From CAVRAW01 sp963716135 (GTDB lineage: Bacteria > Planctomycetota > Planctomycetia > Pirellulales > JADZDJ01), in NCBI GenBank assembly GCA_963716135.1, contig OY970289.1:3100001-3164000 (forward strand): DNA of 64,000 nt, written 5' to 3'. The stretch's first letter is position 1; every line of letters starts with the position of its first letter. Positions 8,955-19,200 of the stretch are shown here, piece after piece. Position numbers and translations under genes: made by a program. Below the pieces are notes generated by a model. It did not search any database, was not told where the DNA came from, and worked only from the letters and a program-made list of their open reading frames with translations.

Positions 8955-11900
8955 TTAACGGCAGCAACGGCGACGGAAACTGAACTGGGGGTCGGCCGCA
9001 AGAAAGCCACACCGAACGAGCGGACTCTCTTCGTTTTTGTCACTTGCCAGGCTGCAAACGGTCCATGCAATCGCGATGCCGGAAAGAACGACATCGACGG
9101 CCTCTGGGGCATAACAATCGGCAGGATCTGGAACTGCGAGGTTTCGAGCAATTGCTTCAAAGAGGGCCGTGACTGGGCTAGCAGTGGACGCGAAATCAGT
9201 TGATTGTCGCGCGTCGAGACCGCGGTCGTCGGCAACCGTTGACAGAGGATCAAAGTCTCTCGAAGAATCGACCGCTTGGTGTATCAAATCGGCGGCAGCC
9301 GGCGCCGCAATTACATCGGTGTTACTGACATTTGCATGATCGAACGCGCGGGCGTTCAGGTTCGGAGAAAGGATCGGCTGGTTGCCGGAATGTTGCAGCC
9401 TGGCGTCGTGGGAGCTACGCACCGGCATCTGAGAATGCTGCGTGGAAGCATTGCTGCCGGGAGCGTGCAGTTGAATCGCCGAATCACTATGAAATTTCGT
9501 CGCGCTCGCTGTGGCATCAGCGGCGTGGACCGACGCAAAGCGGACAGCAAGCGGCGCGGCAGTTTCGTGGATCACGGGATCCATTGCAATCGTCGGGAGA
9601 GCGACGGTGGACGCGGCCAGCGCGGTTGCGGGCAGTGGGTGGTTCGAAATCGCCAGCAGCGCTTCCGGCTGCATTGAGGCGTCGTAGTCGATGAAAAGCA
9701 AGTCGTTGGCCGAAAGGTCGCGTCGCGACGAAGAGGTTCCCAGGAACGGGAACATGACGGAAGCTCCGTCGGCGCTATGACCCAGGCCCAGCGCATGGCT
9801 TAGCTCGTGGGTGGCAACGGTTTGGAAGTCGTATTGGTTGGCGCCGATAGTGGTTGGATCGGTGCCAAGATAGTAATTCCAGCCGCTGATGATCGTGATC
9901 TCGCCGCCGAACTCCGTGACGCCCAGCACGCCTTCGGCGACGCCGCCGATATCGCTGGTGCTGGCTACGTGGATGTAGATGTCCGCTGCATCGATATCTT
10001 CGGCGCCGGCCATTACTAGGGTGACGCCGTAGTTGCCGAGCTGAACGTTGAGGGATGCGATGGCGTCAGCGATACGCGCCAACTCGGCCGCGGCTTGGTC
10101 GCCGTCCAAAGGATCGACGGCCACCAGAATTATGCCGGTTTTAAGATCAGCGATGGAACGCAACAGCAGCGCGGCGCCCAAATCGCTGCTTACGGAACCT
10201 CCGTCGGCAACGATATTGATGTCGCCGTTGGTGTTAATGCCATTAAGCACATTGTTGGCAGCGCTGGTTTTCGTTTGATCTCCGCCGTAGAAGTTACCGG
10301 TCGACGGAGAGAAATTATTGTTAACGATTTGCAGAATTTGCAAAACTGTGAGTGAACCAGAAGTTCCGAAGGCACTCGAATTGCTGCCGATGGTAACGGA
10401 GTCGTTCCCAGAGCCGGCTGAAGTGACATGGAAACCGTACTTTCTGGCATAACCATTGGCGAGAAGTGAATCGCCGCCCAGCGACTTGGTGGTGGAATAA
10501 ATTCCCAGTGCCGTCGCAAATGCCTGGACGTAGGTGTTCTTGGTGACGCCATTTGGCGTCCAAAGGCCGGTATAGATGGCGGCGACCTGAGCATTCGTTT
10601 TCCCGGCTAGGCTACTGCCGGTATAGGGATTCGATGTGCCGAACAAGTTCGGGAACGTGGTGGCCAACCAGTTCCCCAAGGCAGTTGAAGTCGTCGAACC
10701 GTTAAAGCTGTTGATGACCTTCTGACCGTTCTTGTTCTGCCAGAAGCCGATGGTTGCGAAGTCGCCGCTCGTGACGGGTGTGGTCGCGTTTTTGAAGTTG
10801 TCGAAATCCTTGCCGCCAACGTTCGTGCCGCTGGTGGCATTGATCGTGTATCCGCCCAAGCCGCCTGTCTGAGTGTAGCCGGCGGGCACGACTTCCTGCA
10901 CGGTGTAGGTGCCTGGACCGAGATTCGAGAAGCTGTACGTGCCATTGCTGGCCGTGACGGTGGAAGCGACCGGCGTGCTACCGCCATTTTTGTATAAAAC
11001 TATGGTGATGCCGGCCAGCGGCGTATCGTCGGCGCTGAAGCTGTTGCCGGTCAGGTCGTTGTACTTGGTGCCGGAGATCGAGATGTTTTGGAAGTTGGCG
11101 AAGTTGTTGCCGGTGGAGTTAGTGCCGCTGGTGGCGCTAACCGTGTAGCCTATGTTGCCGGCGGTTTGAGTCGAACCGGCCGGAACCACTTCCTGCACGG
11201 TGTACGAACCGGGGCCGAGATTGCTGAAGCTGTAGGAGCCATCCGCAGCGGTCACGGTGGAGGCGACCGGGGTCGGGTTGCCGTTCAGGTACAGATTGAC
11301 CGTCACGCCGCCCAAGCCCGTGTCGTCGCCGGTGATGCCGTTGCCGGTCAGGTCGTTGAACTTGGTGCCGGAGATCGAGATGTTCGCGAAATTCGCAAAG
11401 TCATTGCCCGAAGAATTCGAGCCGCTGGTGGCGCTGACGGTGTAGCCAGCGTTGCCGGCGGTTTGAGTGGAACCGGCGGGAACCTCTTCCTGCACTGTGT
11501 ACGTGCCGGGGCCGAGATTGCTGAAGCTGTAGGAGCCATCCGCCGCAGTCACGGTGGAGGCGACCGGGGTCGGGTTGCCGTTCAGGTACAGATTGACCGT
11601 CACGCCGCCCAAGCCCGTGTCGTCAGCGGTGATGCCGTCGCCGGTTTGATCGTTGTACTTGGTGCCGCTGATCGAGATGTTGGCGAAGTTGGCAAAGTCA
11701 TTGCCCGAGGAATTCGAGCCGCTGGTGGCGCTGACGGTGTAGCCGCTGTTGCCGGCCGTTTGCGTCGAGCCGCCCGGAACCTCTTCCTGCACTGTGTAAG
11801 TGCCGGGGCCCAAATTGCTGAAGCTGTAAGAACCATCCGCCGCGGTCACGGTGGAAGCGACCGGGGTCGGGTTGCCGTTCAGGTACAGATTGACCGTCAC

Positions 11901-13508
11901 TCCGCCCAAGCCGGTGTCGTCGCCGGTGATGCCGTCGCCGGTCAGGTCGTCGTATTTGACGCCGCTGAGTGAGATGTTCTGGAAATCGTCAAAATTGTTG
12001 CCCGAAGAGCCCGAACCGCTGGTGGTCGTAATGGTGTAACCACCGGTGCCGCCGGTTTGCGTCCAGCCAGCCGGAACGGTTTCCTGAACGTAGTAGGTGC
12101 CCGGGCCAAGGTTGTTGAAGGCGAAGGAACCGTCGGCGGCGGTGACGGTGGAGGCGATCGGCGTCGGATTGCCGTTGAGATACAGATTGATCGTGACGCC
12201 GGCCAACGGGGTATCGTCGGCGCTAAAGCCATCGCCGGTGATGTCGTTGAACTTCGTGCCGGTGATCGCAATGTTGTTGAAGTTGCTGAAGTTGTTGCCG
12301 GTGGAGTTGGAGCCGCTGGTGGCGCTCACCGTGTAGCCGGCGTTGCCGCCGGTTTGCGTCGAGCCTGACGGAACCGCTTCCTGCACGTAGTACGTGCCCG
12401 GGCCAAGGTTGTTGAAGCTATAGGAGCCGTCAGCCGCCGTGACCGTTGAAGCCACCGGCGTCGAACCGCCGTTGAGATACAGATTGATCGTGACGCCGCC
12501 CAACGGGGTGTCGTCGCCGGTCAATCCGTCGCCGGTCAGATCGTTGAACTTGGTGCCGCTGATATTGATGTTCACGAAGTCAGCGAAGTCGATCCCCGTG
12601 GTGTTGCTGCCGGAGGTGACGTTGACGGTATAGGTTCCGCCGGCGGTTTGCGTTTGGCCGGAGGGAACCGTTTCCTGAACGAAGTACGTGCCTGGGACGA
12701 GGTTGTTGAACGAATAGGCGCCTGTGCCTGCGGCCGTGGTGGTGGTGGCGATGGCGGGCCCGTCGCCGGGGGTGAGCGTGCCGCTGTTATCCAAATCGCG
12801 GAACAAGTTGATGGTCACGCCCCCCATGCCGGTGTCGTCGCCGGTAATGCCGTTGCCGGTGTGGTCGTTGTACTTCGTGCCGTTGATATTGCCGGTGAAT
12901 AGCGGGACCGACCCGATGGTGCCCTTGGCCAGGCCGCTGAAATTGACGTTGAAGTTATTCGTGAAGGTAGAGTTGGCGGAGGCCACGGTCACGCCCACAT
13001 CCTGCCCGGCGAACATCGAGAATAGCGTGCCGCCGGTGGGGATGGCGATGAAATCGTAGTTGTCGGTGCCGCTGCCGGTGTACTGGTAACCGAAGGCAAT
13101 GACTTTGGCCGTCAGGATGGTACCGCTGAGCCCCGGGCTGCCGACGACGGTGCCTGTGACAATCAGGTCGCTCGTCAACACGTTGGGCACTAAGTTGCCG
13201 GAGCTGTCGATGTTGACATTGATCGTGAAGCTGCGCGGCGTGGTGATCACTTGCGGGCTAGCGATGGCGCTGGCCTTGTAGAGCAGCGGTTGCGCCTGCA
13301 AAGCAAAACTGTCGGTCGTCGCGTTGTACGTCACCGTGCCGGTGCTGTCGTACGTGATGGTCGGGAACGAGGGGCTGACGCCCAACAGCGTGAGCAAGTG
13401 GCGATGCTCAAGGGGCTCGACCGCAAAGCGTTTTGGGGAGCGAAGCGATTTTGATTGGCGCTTCTTGGGGTGCGATATGGCTACACGTTCAGAGCGACAG
13501 AGAGACAT
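8955..13508 (-). CDS. Giant exported protein: LEPxxLL sorting motif, seven SdrD-B-like repeats, zinc metallopeptidase-like domain
   Basis: A 1517-residue secreted protein. The basic N-terminus is followed by FAVEPLEHRHLLTLLG, the planctomycete LEPxxLL export motif. Residues about 60-200 form a unique domain. Residues about 206-906 hold seven repeats of about 100 residues with the SdrD-B/Cna-B pattern GTKFNDLTGDGITGDDT...GVTVNLYLNG...ADGSYSFSNLGPGTY. These are calcium-binding stalk-type domains in other bacteria. After a unique linker comes HELSHALGLGH near residue 1234, an exact HExxHxxGxxH metzincin zinc site, followed by ASVMFPFLG, a plausible Met-turn. The zinc site makes a metalloprotease head likely. 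The C-terminal 250 residues are low complexity. Likely displayed at the cell surface or secreted. Confidence 0.85.
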   Translation of the reverse strand: MSLCRSERVAISHPKKRQSKSLRSPKRFAVEPLEHRHLLTLLGVSPSFPTITYDSTGTVTYNATTDSFALQAQPLLYKASAIASPQVITTPRSFTINVNIDSSGNLVPNVLTSDLIVTGTVVGSPGLSGTILTAKVIAFGYQYTGSGTDNYDFIAIPTGGTLFSMFAGQDVGVTVASANSTFTNNFNVNFSGLAKGTIGSVPLFTGNINGTKYNDHTGNGITGDDTGMGGVTINLFRDLDNSGTLTPGDGPAIATTTTAAGTGAYSFNNLVPGTYFVQETVPSGQTQTAGGTYTVNVTSGSNTTGIDFADFVNINISGTKFNDLTGDGLTGDDTPLGGVTINLYLNGGSTPVASTVTAADGSYSFNNLGPGTYYVQEAVPSGSTQTGGNAGYTVSATSGSNSTGNNFSNFNNIAITGTKFNDITGDGFSADDTPLAGVTINLYLNGNPTPIASTVTAADGSFAFNNLGPGTYYVQETVPAGWTQTGGTGGYTITTTSGSGSSGNNFDDFQNISLSGVKYDDLTGDGITGDDTGLGGVTVNLYLNGNPTPVASTVTAADGSYSFSNLGPGTYTVQEEVPGGSTQTAGNSGYTVSATSGSNSSGNDFANFANISISGTKYNDQTGDGITADDTGLGGVTVNLYLNGNPTPVASTVTAADGSYSFSNLGPGTYTVQEEVPAGSTQTAGNAGYTVSATSGSNSSGNDFANFANISISGTKFNDLTGNGITGDDTGLGGVTVNLYLNGNPTPVASTVTAADGSYSFSNLGPGSYTVQEVVPAGSTQTAGNIGYTVSATSGTNSTGNNFANFQNISISGTKYNDLTGNSFSADDTPLAGITIVLYKNGGSTPVASTVTASNGTYSFSNLGPGTYTVQEVVPAGYTQTGGLGGYTINATSGTNVGGKDFDNFKNATTPVTSGDFATIGFWQNKNGQKVINSFNGSTTSTALGNWLATTFPNLFGTSNPYTGSSLAGKTNAQVAAIYTGLWTPNGVTKNTYVQAFATALGIYSTTKSLGGDSLLANGYARKYGFHVTSAGSGNDSVTIGSNSSAFGTSGSLTVLQILQIVNNNFSPSTGNFYGGDQTKTSAANNVLNGINTNGDINIVADGGSVSSDLGAALLLRSIADLKTGIILVAVDPLDGDQAAAELARIADAIASLNVQLGNYGVTLVMAGAEDIDAADIYIHVASTSDIGGVAEGVLGVTEFGGEITIISGWNYYLGTDPTTIGANQYDFQTVATHELSHALGLGHSADGASVMFPFLGTSSSRRDLSANDLLFIDYDASMQPEALLAISNHPLPATALAASTVALPTIAMDPVIHETAAPLAVRFASVHAADATASATKFHSDSAIQLHAPGSNASTQHSQMPVRSSHDARLQHSGNQPILSPNLNARAFDHANVSNTDVIAAPAAADLIHQAVDSSRDFDPLSTVADDRGLDARQSTDFASTASPVTALFEAIARNLAVPDPADCYAPEAVDVVLSGIAIAWTVCSLASDKNEESPLVRCGFLAADPQFSFRRRCCR
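10790..12890 (-). repeat. Seven tandem about 300-bp SdrD-B-encoding repeats
   Basis: Coding repeats inside the giant gene. Unit starts on the minus strand lie at about 12890, 12545, 12245, 11950, 11655, 11355 and 11055. The central units are nearly identical over long stretches of nucleotides, which points to recent unequal recombination. The first unit has a longer inserted loop and the last is the most diverged. Short-read assembly could have collapsed or expanded the copy number here. Confidence 0.85.
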
Positions 13509-14079
13509 GGCCCGACTCCCGAGATTAGAAGATTGGATGATGCGGGTTCACAAAGGCGTCATAAATTTAAGGTGGAGCTTATCTTGGTCGCGACAGTTCA
13601 TATCGAAATCCCAGTTCTTGGCTACCGACGCACGCGCGAAGCGCAGCGCGGGAGTTGTCGCCGTGATTGGTGACATCAAAAGTCTGGGTGTACGCGAGAT
13701 GCCCGACGCTAAAACTTTCGCTGCGGGCGAAGGAAGTCAGGTCAACGTACCAGCAGAATGTGGCGCCGCCAGGGAACCGCGATCTGGTCATTTGTCGATC
13801 GGATCTTGTTGAAAATCACGCTGAATCCAAATGCAACCAATTGCGGCCCCTGGCCACTGTTACCGTCCCGACCTAGATGCTTCCTCAATTGGTGTGTGCC
13901 GGAAGTCACTGCCGACAACCGACGTGGCGATGTTAACAACGCTGCCACTCGGAATGCCAAGGTTTTGGGCCATTTGCGGGCCGTTCAGGGAATTCCCGAC
14001 AAGCCCGGTGCGATATGCCCTGACAAAGGGCCGGCCGTAACCCCAGAATCCGATCCGACGAGCGGTTGGTCGGCAGTGC
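13509..14079. other. Intergenic region without a convincing gene
   Basis: About 570 bases between two minus-strand genes. Some minus-strand frames read a little like decayed exported-protein sequence (for example GNSLNGPQMAQNLGIPSG near 13930-14000), but none is long, started or consistent with codon use of the neighbours. It probably contains the promoter of the giant gene close to 13509 and decayed sequence. Confidence 0.4.
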
Positions 14080-14937
14080 TCAGACGGCCCGGCGGAAGGG
14101 CCAGTAACGCTTCAGAAGGCTCGCCTGGCGCGGGGGCGTCATCGGCAGCGTCGCAGGCTCGCAAGCGTCTTCCTCGATGCCTGCCAAGCGGCACAGCACG
14201 TTGATCACGGAGGCTGGCGGATAGGTTCCCGCCTTATCGAGTCCGTTGCGACGCCACATCTCGTTGTACAAGTGCACGGCATACGAACGCCGCGACGGAA
14301 CGAAATTCTTCAGCCCGCGCACGTAGTCGGGCACGTCGCTCCAAACGATGGGCGAGAATGTTTTGGCCGGCAAGACATATCGCATCAGATTCAACTGGCG
14401 GACGTTTCGCTCCAGGATCGCCACCAGTTCATTCCAGACAATGCTCGCAGGGTCGATCTGAATTGCCATCTCGTAGCATCGTTGAGCCAGCTCACTGCCG
14501 CGAGGCATCTTGAGAACTCCGCTGGCCACCGGCTTGTCTTCCGAACCAAACACGTAGGGCGCGGCGAAGTCGAAGGGTCTGAGACAAAACACGTCGGTAT
14601 CGACCCACCACCCGCCGCGATCCAACAGCAACTTGTAGCGGAACAGATCGGAAAACGCCGCCAGGCTGCCTTTCCCGAGTCCATTCTGATTTCGGAAGAT
14701 CAGCGACTGCGGCAAGATCTGCGCGGCATCCTGCAAGACCACTCCGTCCGGTACGTTATCGATCGGCTCATACGTATAAAGATGATACGGATGACCATGC
14801 GCCACAAACGATTTCAGGCACCGTTGCTCCAGCGGCGATAGTTGCCCAATCCACAGACCGTTGATGACCGGCAGCGCAGGGCGCTCGGTATCGGAATCCG
14901 CGCGATGAAGGGAGAGCTTCAGCCGAGTGGGCTGCAT
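14080..14937 (-). CDS. DXD-type glycosyltransferase (GT32-like)
   Basis: Glycosyltransferase with the sugar-binding-region DXD fold. Seen: NGLWIGQLSPLEQRCLKSF, the N-terminal strand, then the donor and metal site LLLDRGGWWVDTDVFCLRPF with the DTD motif, and a helical C-terminus with VHLYNEMWRRNGLDK. This is the arrangement of alpha-1,4-glycosyltransferase and GT32 mannosyltransferase-like capsular enzymes. The ATG at 14937 is preceded by AAGGA; an upstream ATG at 14967 would add ten residues. It probably adds one sugar to a polysaccharide or glycolipid, in line with other glycan genes at 20-24 kb, but the sugar cannot be told. Confidence 0.75.
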   Translation of the reverse strand: MQPTRLKLSLHRADSDTERPALPVINGLWIGQLSPLEQRCLKSFVAHGHPYHLYTYEPIDNVPDGVVLQDAAQILPQSLIFRNQNGLGKGSLAAFSDLFRYKLLLDRGGWWVDTDVFCLRPFDFAAPYVFGSEDKPVASGVLKMPRGSELAQRCYEMAIQIDPASIVWNELVAILERNVRQLNLMRYVLPAKTFSPIVWSDVPDYVRGLKNFVPSRRSYAVHLYNEMWRRNGLDKAGTYPPASVINVLCRLAGIEEDACEPATLPMTPPRQASLLKRYWPFRRAV

Positions 14938-15158
14938 GAAATCGTCCTTGACGAGCAGAAAAGGCACCCATCCCAGGGTGTGTGACTTTTATCGTCGAAC
15001 CGATTGCGCCCGGCTGAAGACCCCCGCCAAAGGTCCGGTTGCAACGATTGCGCGCGTGGCGGAAGCGATAACGATGCGCGGCGCAGCTAGCTGAACTGGA
15101 CGAGAACCCGCTGGCCCGCGGGGGAGTTGAACGGCTGGGGAAACTTTGACGGCCGGCG

Positions 15159-16184
15159 TCACAGATCTTCGACGTACAGCTCTTTCACGAGAATCATTGC
15201 CACCAGCGCCAGCGGCGTTGCCAGGATAGCGCCCAAAAGGCCGCCGAATAGGCCGAACACCACGACGCTGCAAATGGTAATCGCGGGCGGCAATCGAACT
15301 GCGGTCCGCATGATCCAGGGGTAGATCAAGTATCCTTCGACAATGTGAATGCCGAGGTAGAGCCCAATCACATAGAGCGCCGAAACCGGGCTGAGCGACC
15401 AACCCAATAGAATCGCCGGCAGCGAGGCGATCACCGGGCCGATATACGGAATCAACTCGGCGCAGAACGCCAACAGGCCCAGCACCATCGCTTCGGGAAT
15501 GTTCAACAGCGACAAGCCCACGGCCGCCAACAGTCCCACGATGAACATGGTCGCCAGATGTCCCAGCATCCAATGCCTGAGATTGTGCGCCAATGAAGCC
15601 AGAATGCCGGCGGCCCGCTGGCGATGGGGCGGGGGAACCATTTGAATGGCGCCTTGCACGTAGGTTTGCGGCGCCGCCGCGCCATACAATCCGATAAAGG
15701 CGATCACCAATAGCCCCACCAGCCCGTGCACCACGGTCAGCGCGCCGCTGGTTAATTGACTGAGCGCGCTGCCGCTGGTTAGCCATTCGCCGACTTTTCC
15801 CAATTGCTGCGTCCAAAGCTTGCCTTGATCGCTTTGTTCGATTTGCGTCCGCAACTGCTCTAGGGAAGCGGGTAGCGTCTCCGACAATCGAACGGCTTGA
15901 TCGGCAATGCGTGTTCCAAACAAGCTGATCACCATGCCGACACCGGCTGTCAACAGCAGGACGGACATGACGAACGACCAGCGGTAGCTTAGCCGAGTTA
16001 CGGTGCTCGACCAGCGACTGAGCGCTTCGAGGAATACGGCAAACAGTATCCCTGCAAAGATCAAAAACAGGACGCTTCGCGCATACCAGGCCAACGCCAA
16101 TGCGGCCGCCAAGAGCACGGCACTCGTTGCGTTTGCCGAAAATCGCCGGGTTGCGGAAGCTTGTGAAGAATGCATGACGAAGCG
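15159..16184 (-). CDS. AI-2E family transporter (PerM/TqsA-like permease)
   Basis: Polytopic membrane protein of the AI-2E (UPF0118) family. Seen: paired N-terminal helices (LAWYARSVLFLIFAGILFAV and a second), a long amphipathic periplasmic-type region with AVRLSETLPASLEQLRTQIE, then the conserved block IPYIGPVIASLPAILLGWSL and the typical last helices. Members export or exchange small molecules, and some are Na+/H+ antiporters. Autoinducer transport is only one described role. ATG at 16184 is taken; 16172 is also possible. Confidence 0.85.
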   Translation of the reverse strand, partial: RFVMHSSQASATRRFSANATSAVLLAAALALAWYARSVLFLIFAGILFAVFLEALSRWSSTVTRLSYRWSFVMSVLLLTAGVGMVISLFGTRIADQAVRLSETLPASLEQLRTQIEQSDQGKLWTQQLGKVGEWLTSGSALSQLTSGALTVVHGLVGLLVIAFIGLYGAAAPQTYVQGAIQMVPPPHRQRAAGILASLAHNLRHWMLGHLATMFIVGLLAAVGLSLLNIPEAMVLGLLAFCAELIPYIGPVIASLPAILLGWSLSPVSALYVIGLYLGIHIVEGYLIYPWIMRTAVRLPPAITICSVVVFGLFGGLLGAILATPLALVAMILVKELYVEDL

Positions 16185-16243
16185 CATTTCACAACTTCTG
16201 AGCCGATCCGACAAGCCCGGAAGAATGGCGGTAGTCCGGCGCT

Positions 16244-19200
16244 TCAGCTCACTCCATTGTTCAGCAGCACGGTAACATTGTTGGACGACCAGTTGGCGGT
16301 CGCCAGGTCCAGATTGCCGTCGTTATCGAAGTCGGCCAGCACAATGCCAAACGGTGCGTTGCCGGTGGCATAGGTCAGGGCTCTGGCGAATCTTCCGGTG
16401 GCCGTGGCCAGAAGAACGCTGATCGTCATGCCGGCGGGATTGGTTCCCTTGGGATAATTGGTGGCGACATTGCCGACGATGATGTCCATTCGGCCATCAC
16501 CATTGATATCCCCCAATTCCACGGACTTGGGAGTTGGACCAGTGGCGAAGTTGACTGCCTTGGCGAACGAGCCCAATCCGTTGCCGTACAGCACGCTTAC
16601 GTTGTTGGAGCCGTCGTTAGCTGTGACCAAATCGATCGCTCCATCGCCGTTTAGATCGCCTGCACGAACAGAATGCGGCCTGGTGCCGACGCCGAAATAG
16701 GTGGCGCCGTTGAACGTCCCATTTCCTTTATTGGTTAGGACGGCAACATTGCCATTGTCATGATCGGCAACCGCCAAGTCGAGCGCACCGTCTCCGTTGA
16801 AGTCGACCGCGACCACTGAGTGCGGACCTTTGCCCACGGCGTAGTTTGTTCCTGCGGCGAATACGCCGTCTCCTTGATTCAACAACACTCGCACGAACTT
16901 GGCGCCCCATCCGGCGGTCGCGATATCCAGGTCGCCGTCGCCATCGAGATCGGCCAGCACCACGTCGTGCGCGCCTTTGGTGGCGGTGTAATCCACGGGG
17001 CGTGCGAACGTGCCGTCGCCCCGATTCAAAAGCACGCTGACTTTGGCTGAGTCTTGATCGGCGGTGACCAGATCGACGTAACCGTCGCCATTGACATCGC
17101 CCGCTTTGAGCGCTTTGGGAGTTTTTCCCGTCGCATAGTTCGCTGCGGTGGCGAACGTTCCGTTCCCATTGCCCAACAGCACGCTAACCGTGCTGGGCTT
17201 GGAGTTGGCCACGATCAGATCGAGTATGCCATCGCCGTTGACGTCGGCCGTAACGACGCCGTGAGCATTGGCGCCGGTTCCGTAGCTTGTGGGCAACGAC
17301 AGATTTGGGGCTGCCGGCAGCGGCGGGCCCAACAACTGCGCGTTGGCCCAATCGGCGTGGTCGTTTGCGTTGCCGTCGCCGGCATTGGTGACCACAAGCT
17401 TCAATTGATTGACGCCGGAGACATCGAGACTAACGCTCTGCGTCGGCGATGCCCCGGTCATTTTGCCGCTGTCAAAAATTTTCGTTCCGTCAGCGAATAC
17501 CTGGAAGACCACGCTGCCCTTGTCGCCAACCTCGTCATCCACGCCGATATCGGAAACGAAGGTGAAGAAATTGCCTCCCAAATCGTAAGTGACGGTTGAA
17601 TTCGCATGAACTCCCAGGCCGCTGACGTAAGGCAAGCCGTCGAGCGATATCGGGTGGCCATCACCGGCTTTCTTTTCGCCGTTGCTGGCGTTGAGTTCCA
17701 TCACGCCCCAGCCGTTGGTGACTTTGCCCATCGGAGAAATGTTGCTCAGATAGGTGGCGCTGCCCGGCTGGTAATTTGCGGTGTAAACGGTGTCGGCCGA
17801 CGGGAAGCTGATGTCGTGCGTCGACGCGCCGCCATCGGACCACGATGCGAACACGTAAGTGGTGCCGCCGACAGTTTGCGTCAGCGGCGCCTGCAATTCG
17901 CGATTCAATCCCACCACGCCAGTTACATTGAAAGGCGCGCTTTCCGGCTGACCGTCCAAGAATAGCGACAGGCCGGGAATGTTTGTCTGCAATGAAATCT
18001 GCGATTTGACAGGCAGAATATCGAAGAACGTGGTGGTCGATAAGCCAATGGAGTCGGTCACCGTGAGATACACGCGATACCAAACATTGTCGGAGGTTTC
18101 GCCGATGGCCGGAATCGTAAAATCCAGCGTGGTGGTATCGCCAGTCGGCGGGATGAACGGATGAGCGTGCGTATTGTGTTGAAAATCCACTTCCCAGACG
18201 AACTGACTGGCTGCCAAATCGTGCCCCTGGTTGTCCGTGCCCTCGCCCACGAAATGGAACGATTCGCCGGCGACATAATGCGTTCCGGCCGCCGGCGAGA
18301 CAATTGTCGCCGTGGGGGGCGGAGTCGTGGTCACCGACAGCACCGCCGCGCCACTGGTAATATCGCCGTATTGGTTGGTAATTATGACGCGGTACTGGGC
18401 GCCATTGTCGGCCATTGAAGTGGCTGGGGTGGTGTACGTCGGCGAGTTGGAATTGGAAATATTTACGCCGTTACGCTGCCACTGATACGTAAACGGCGAG
18501 GCGCCGGTTACTGAAACACTAAAGGTGGCCTGACGGCCGACGGAGACCAAGGTGTCTGCCGGCGCGATGGAAATTTTCGGTGCGGAAATGGAGCCGTACA
18601 CAATTTTGAATACTTGTCCCGTGCCTGTGCCCGGCACTCCCGTGCCGATGCCGCGCGACAAGTAATACAGCGAGCCATCGCTAGCCACAATCAGATTCGT
18701 GGGGAAGTTTGCGCCGGTGGCGAACACCGTGACCGCTTTGGTATCGAGATCGATCGTGCGAATTTCGCCTTTGGTGAAATCGGCGAAGAAGTATTTATCG
18801 ACGTACTGGCTGGGGAATTGGTTGATCGTGGGATTGTAGAAGTCGCCGCCGGTGATGGCCGAGCCGTTGGTGCTGTTGTGTGCGTACGTGTAAAACGGCT
18901 CGGTGAAAGTCGGGTGCTGGCTTTGGGTGAAGGCGCCTTCGGTGGTGGGCCAGCCGAAGTTTGCTCCGGCGAATCCCTCGTCGATTTCTTCCCAGGAGCT
19001 TTGCCCCACATCGTTGATGAAGAAGCGGCCGGTGCCCGGCTGAAACGCCGTGGTGTACGGATTGCGCAGCCCGTAGGCCCAAATGGCGCGGTTGATGCCG
19101 GTGGTCGAATTGTAAAACGGGTTGTCGGTGGGAATCGAGCCGTCGGTGTTCAGTCGCAGAATCTTGCCGAACGGATTGCTCAGGCTTTGCGGAGCCGACG

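Noticed and set aside
10790..12890. Possible CRISPR or satellite repeat
   Set aside because: The units are about 300 bases, in frame, and encode SdrD-B domains of one long protein.
13758..14204. Plus-strand frame between the giant protein and a glycosyltransferase
   Set aside because: No start context, no family pattern, and it overlaps the minus-strand glycosyltransferase gene.
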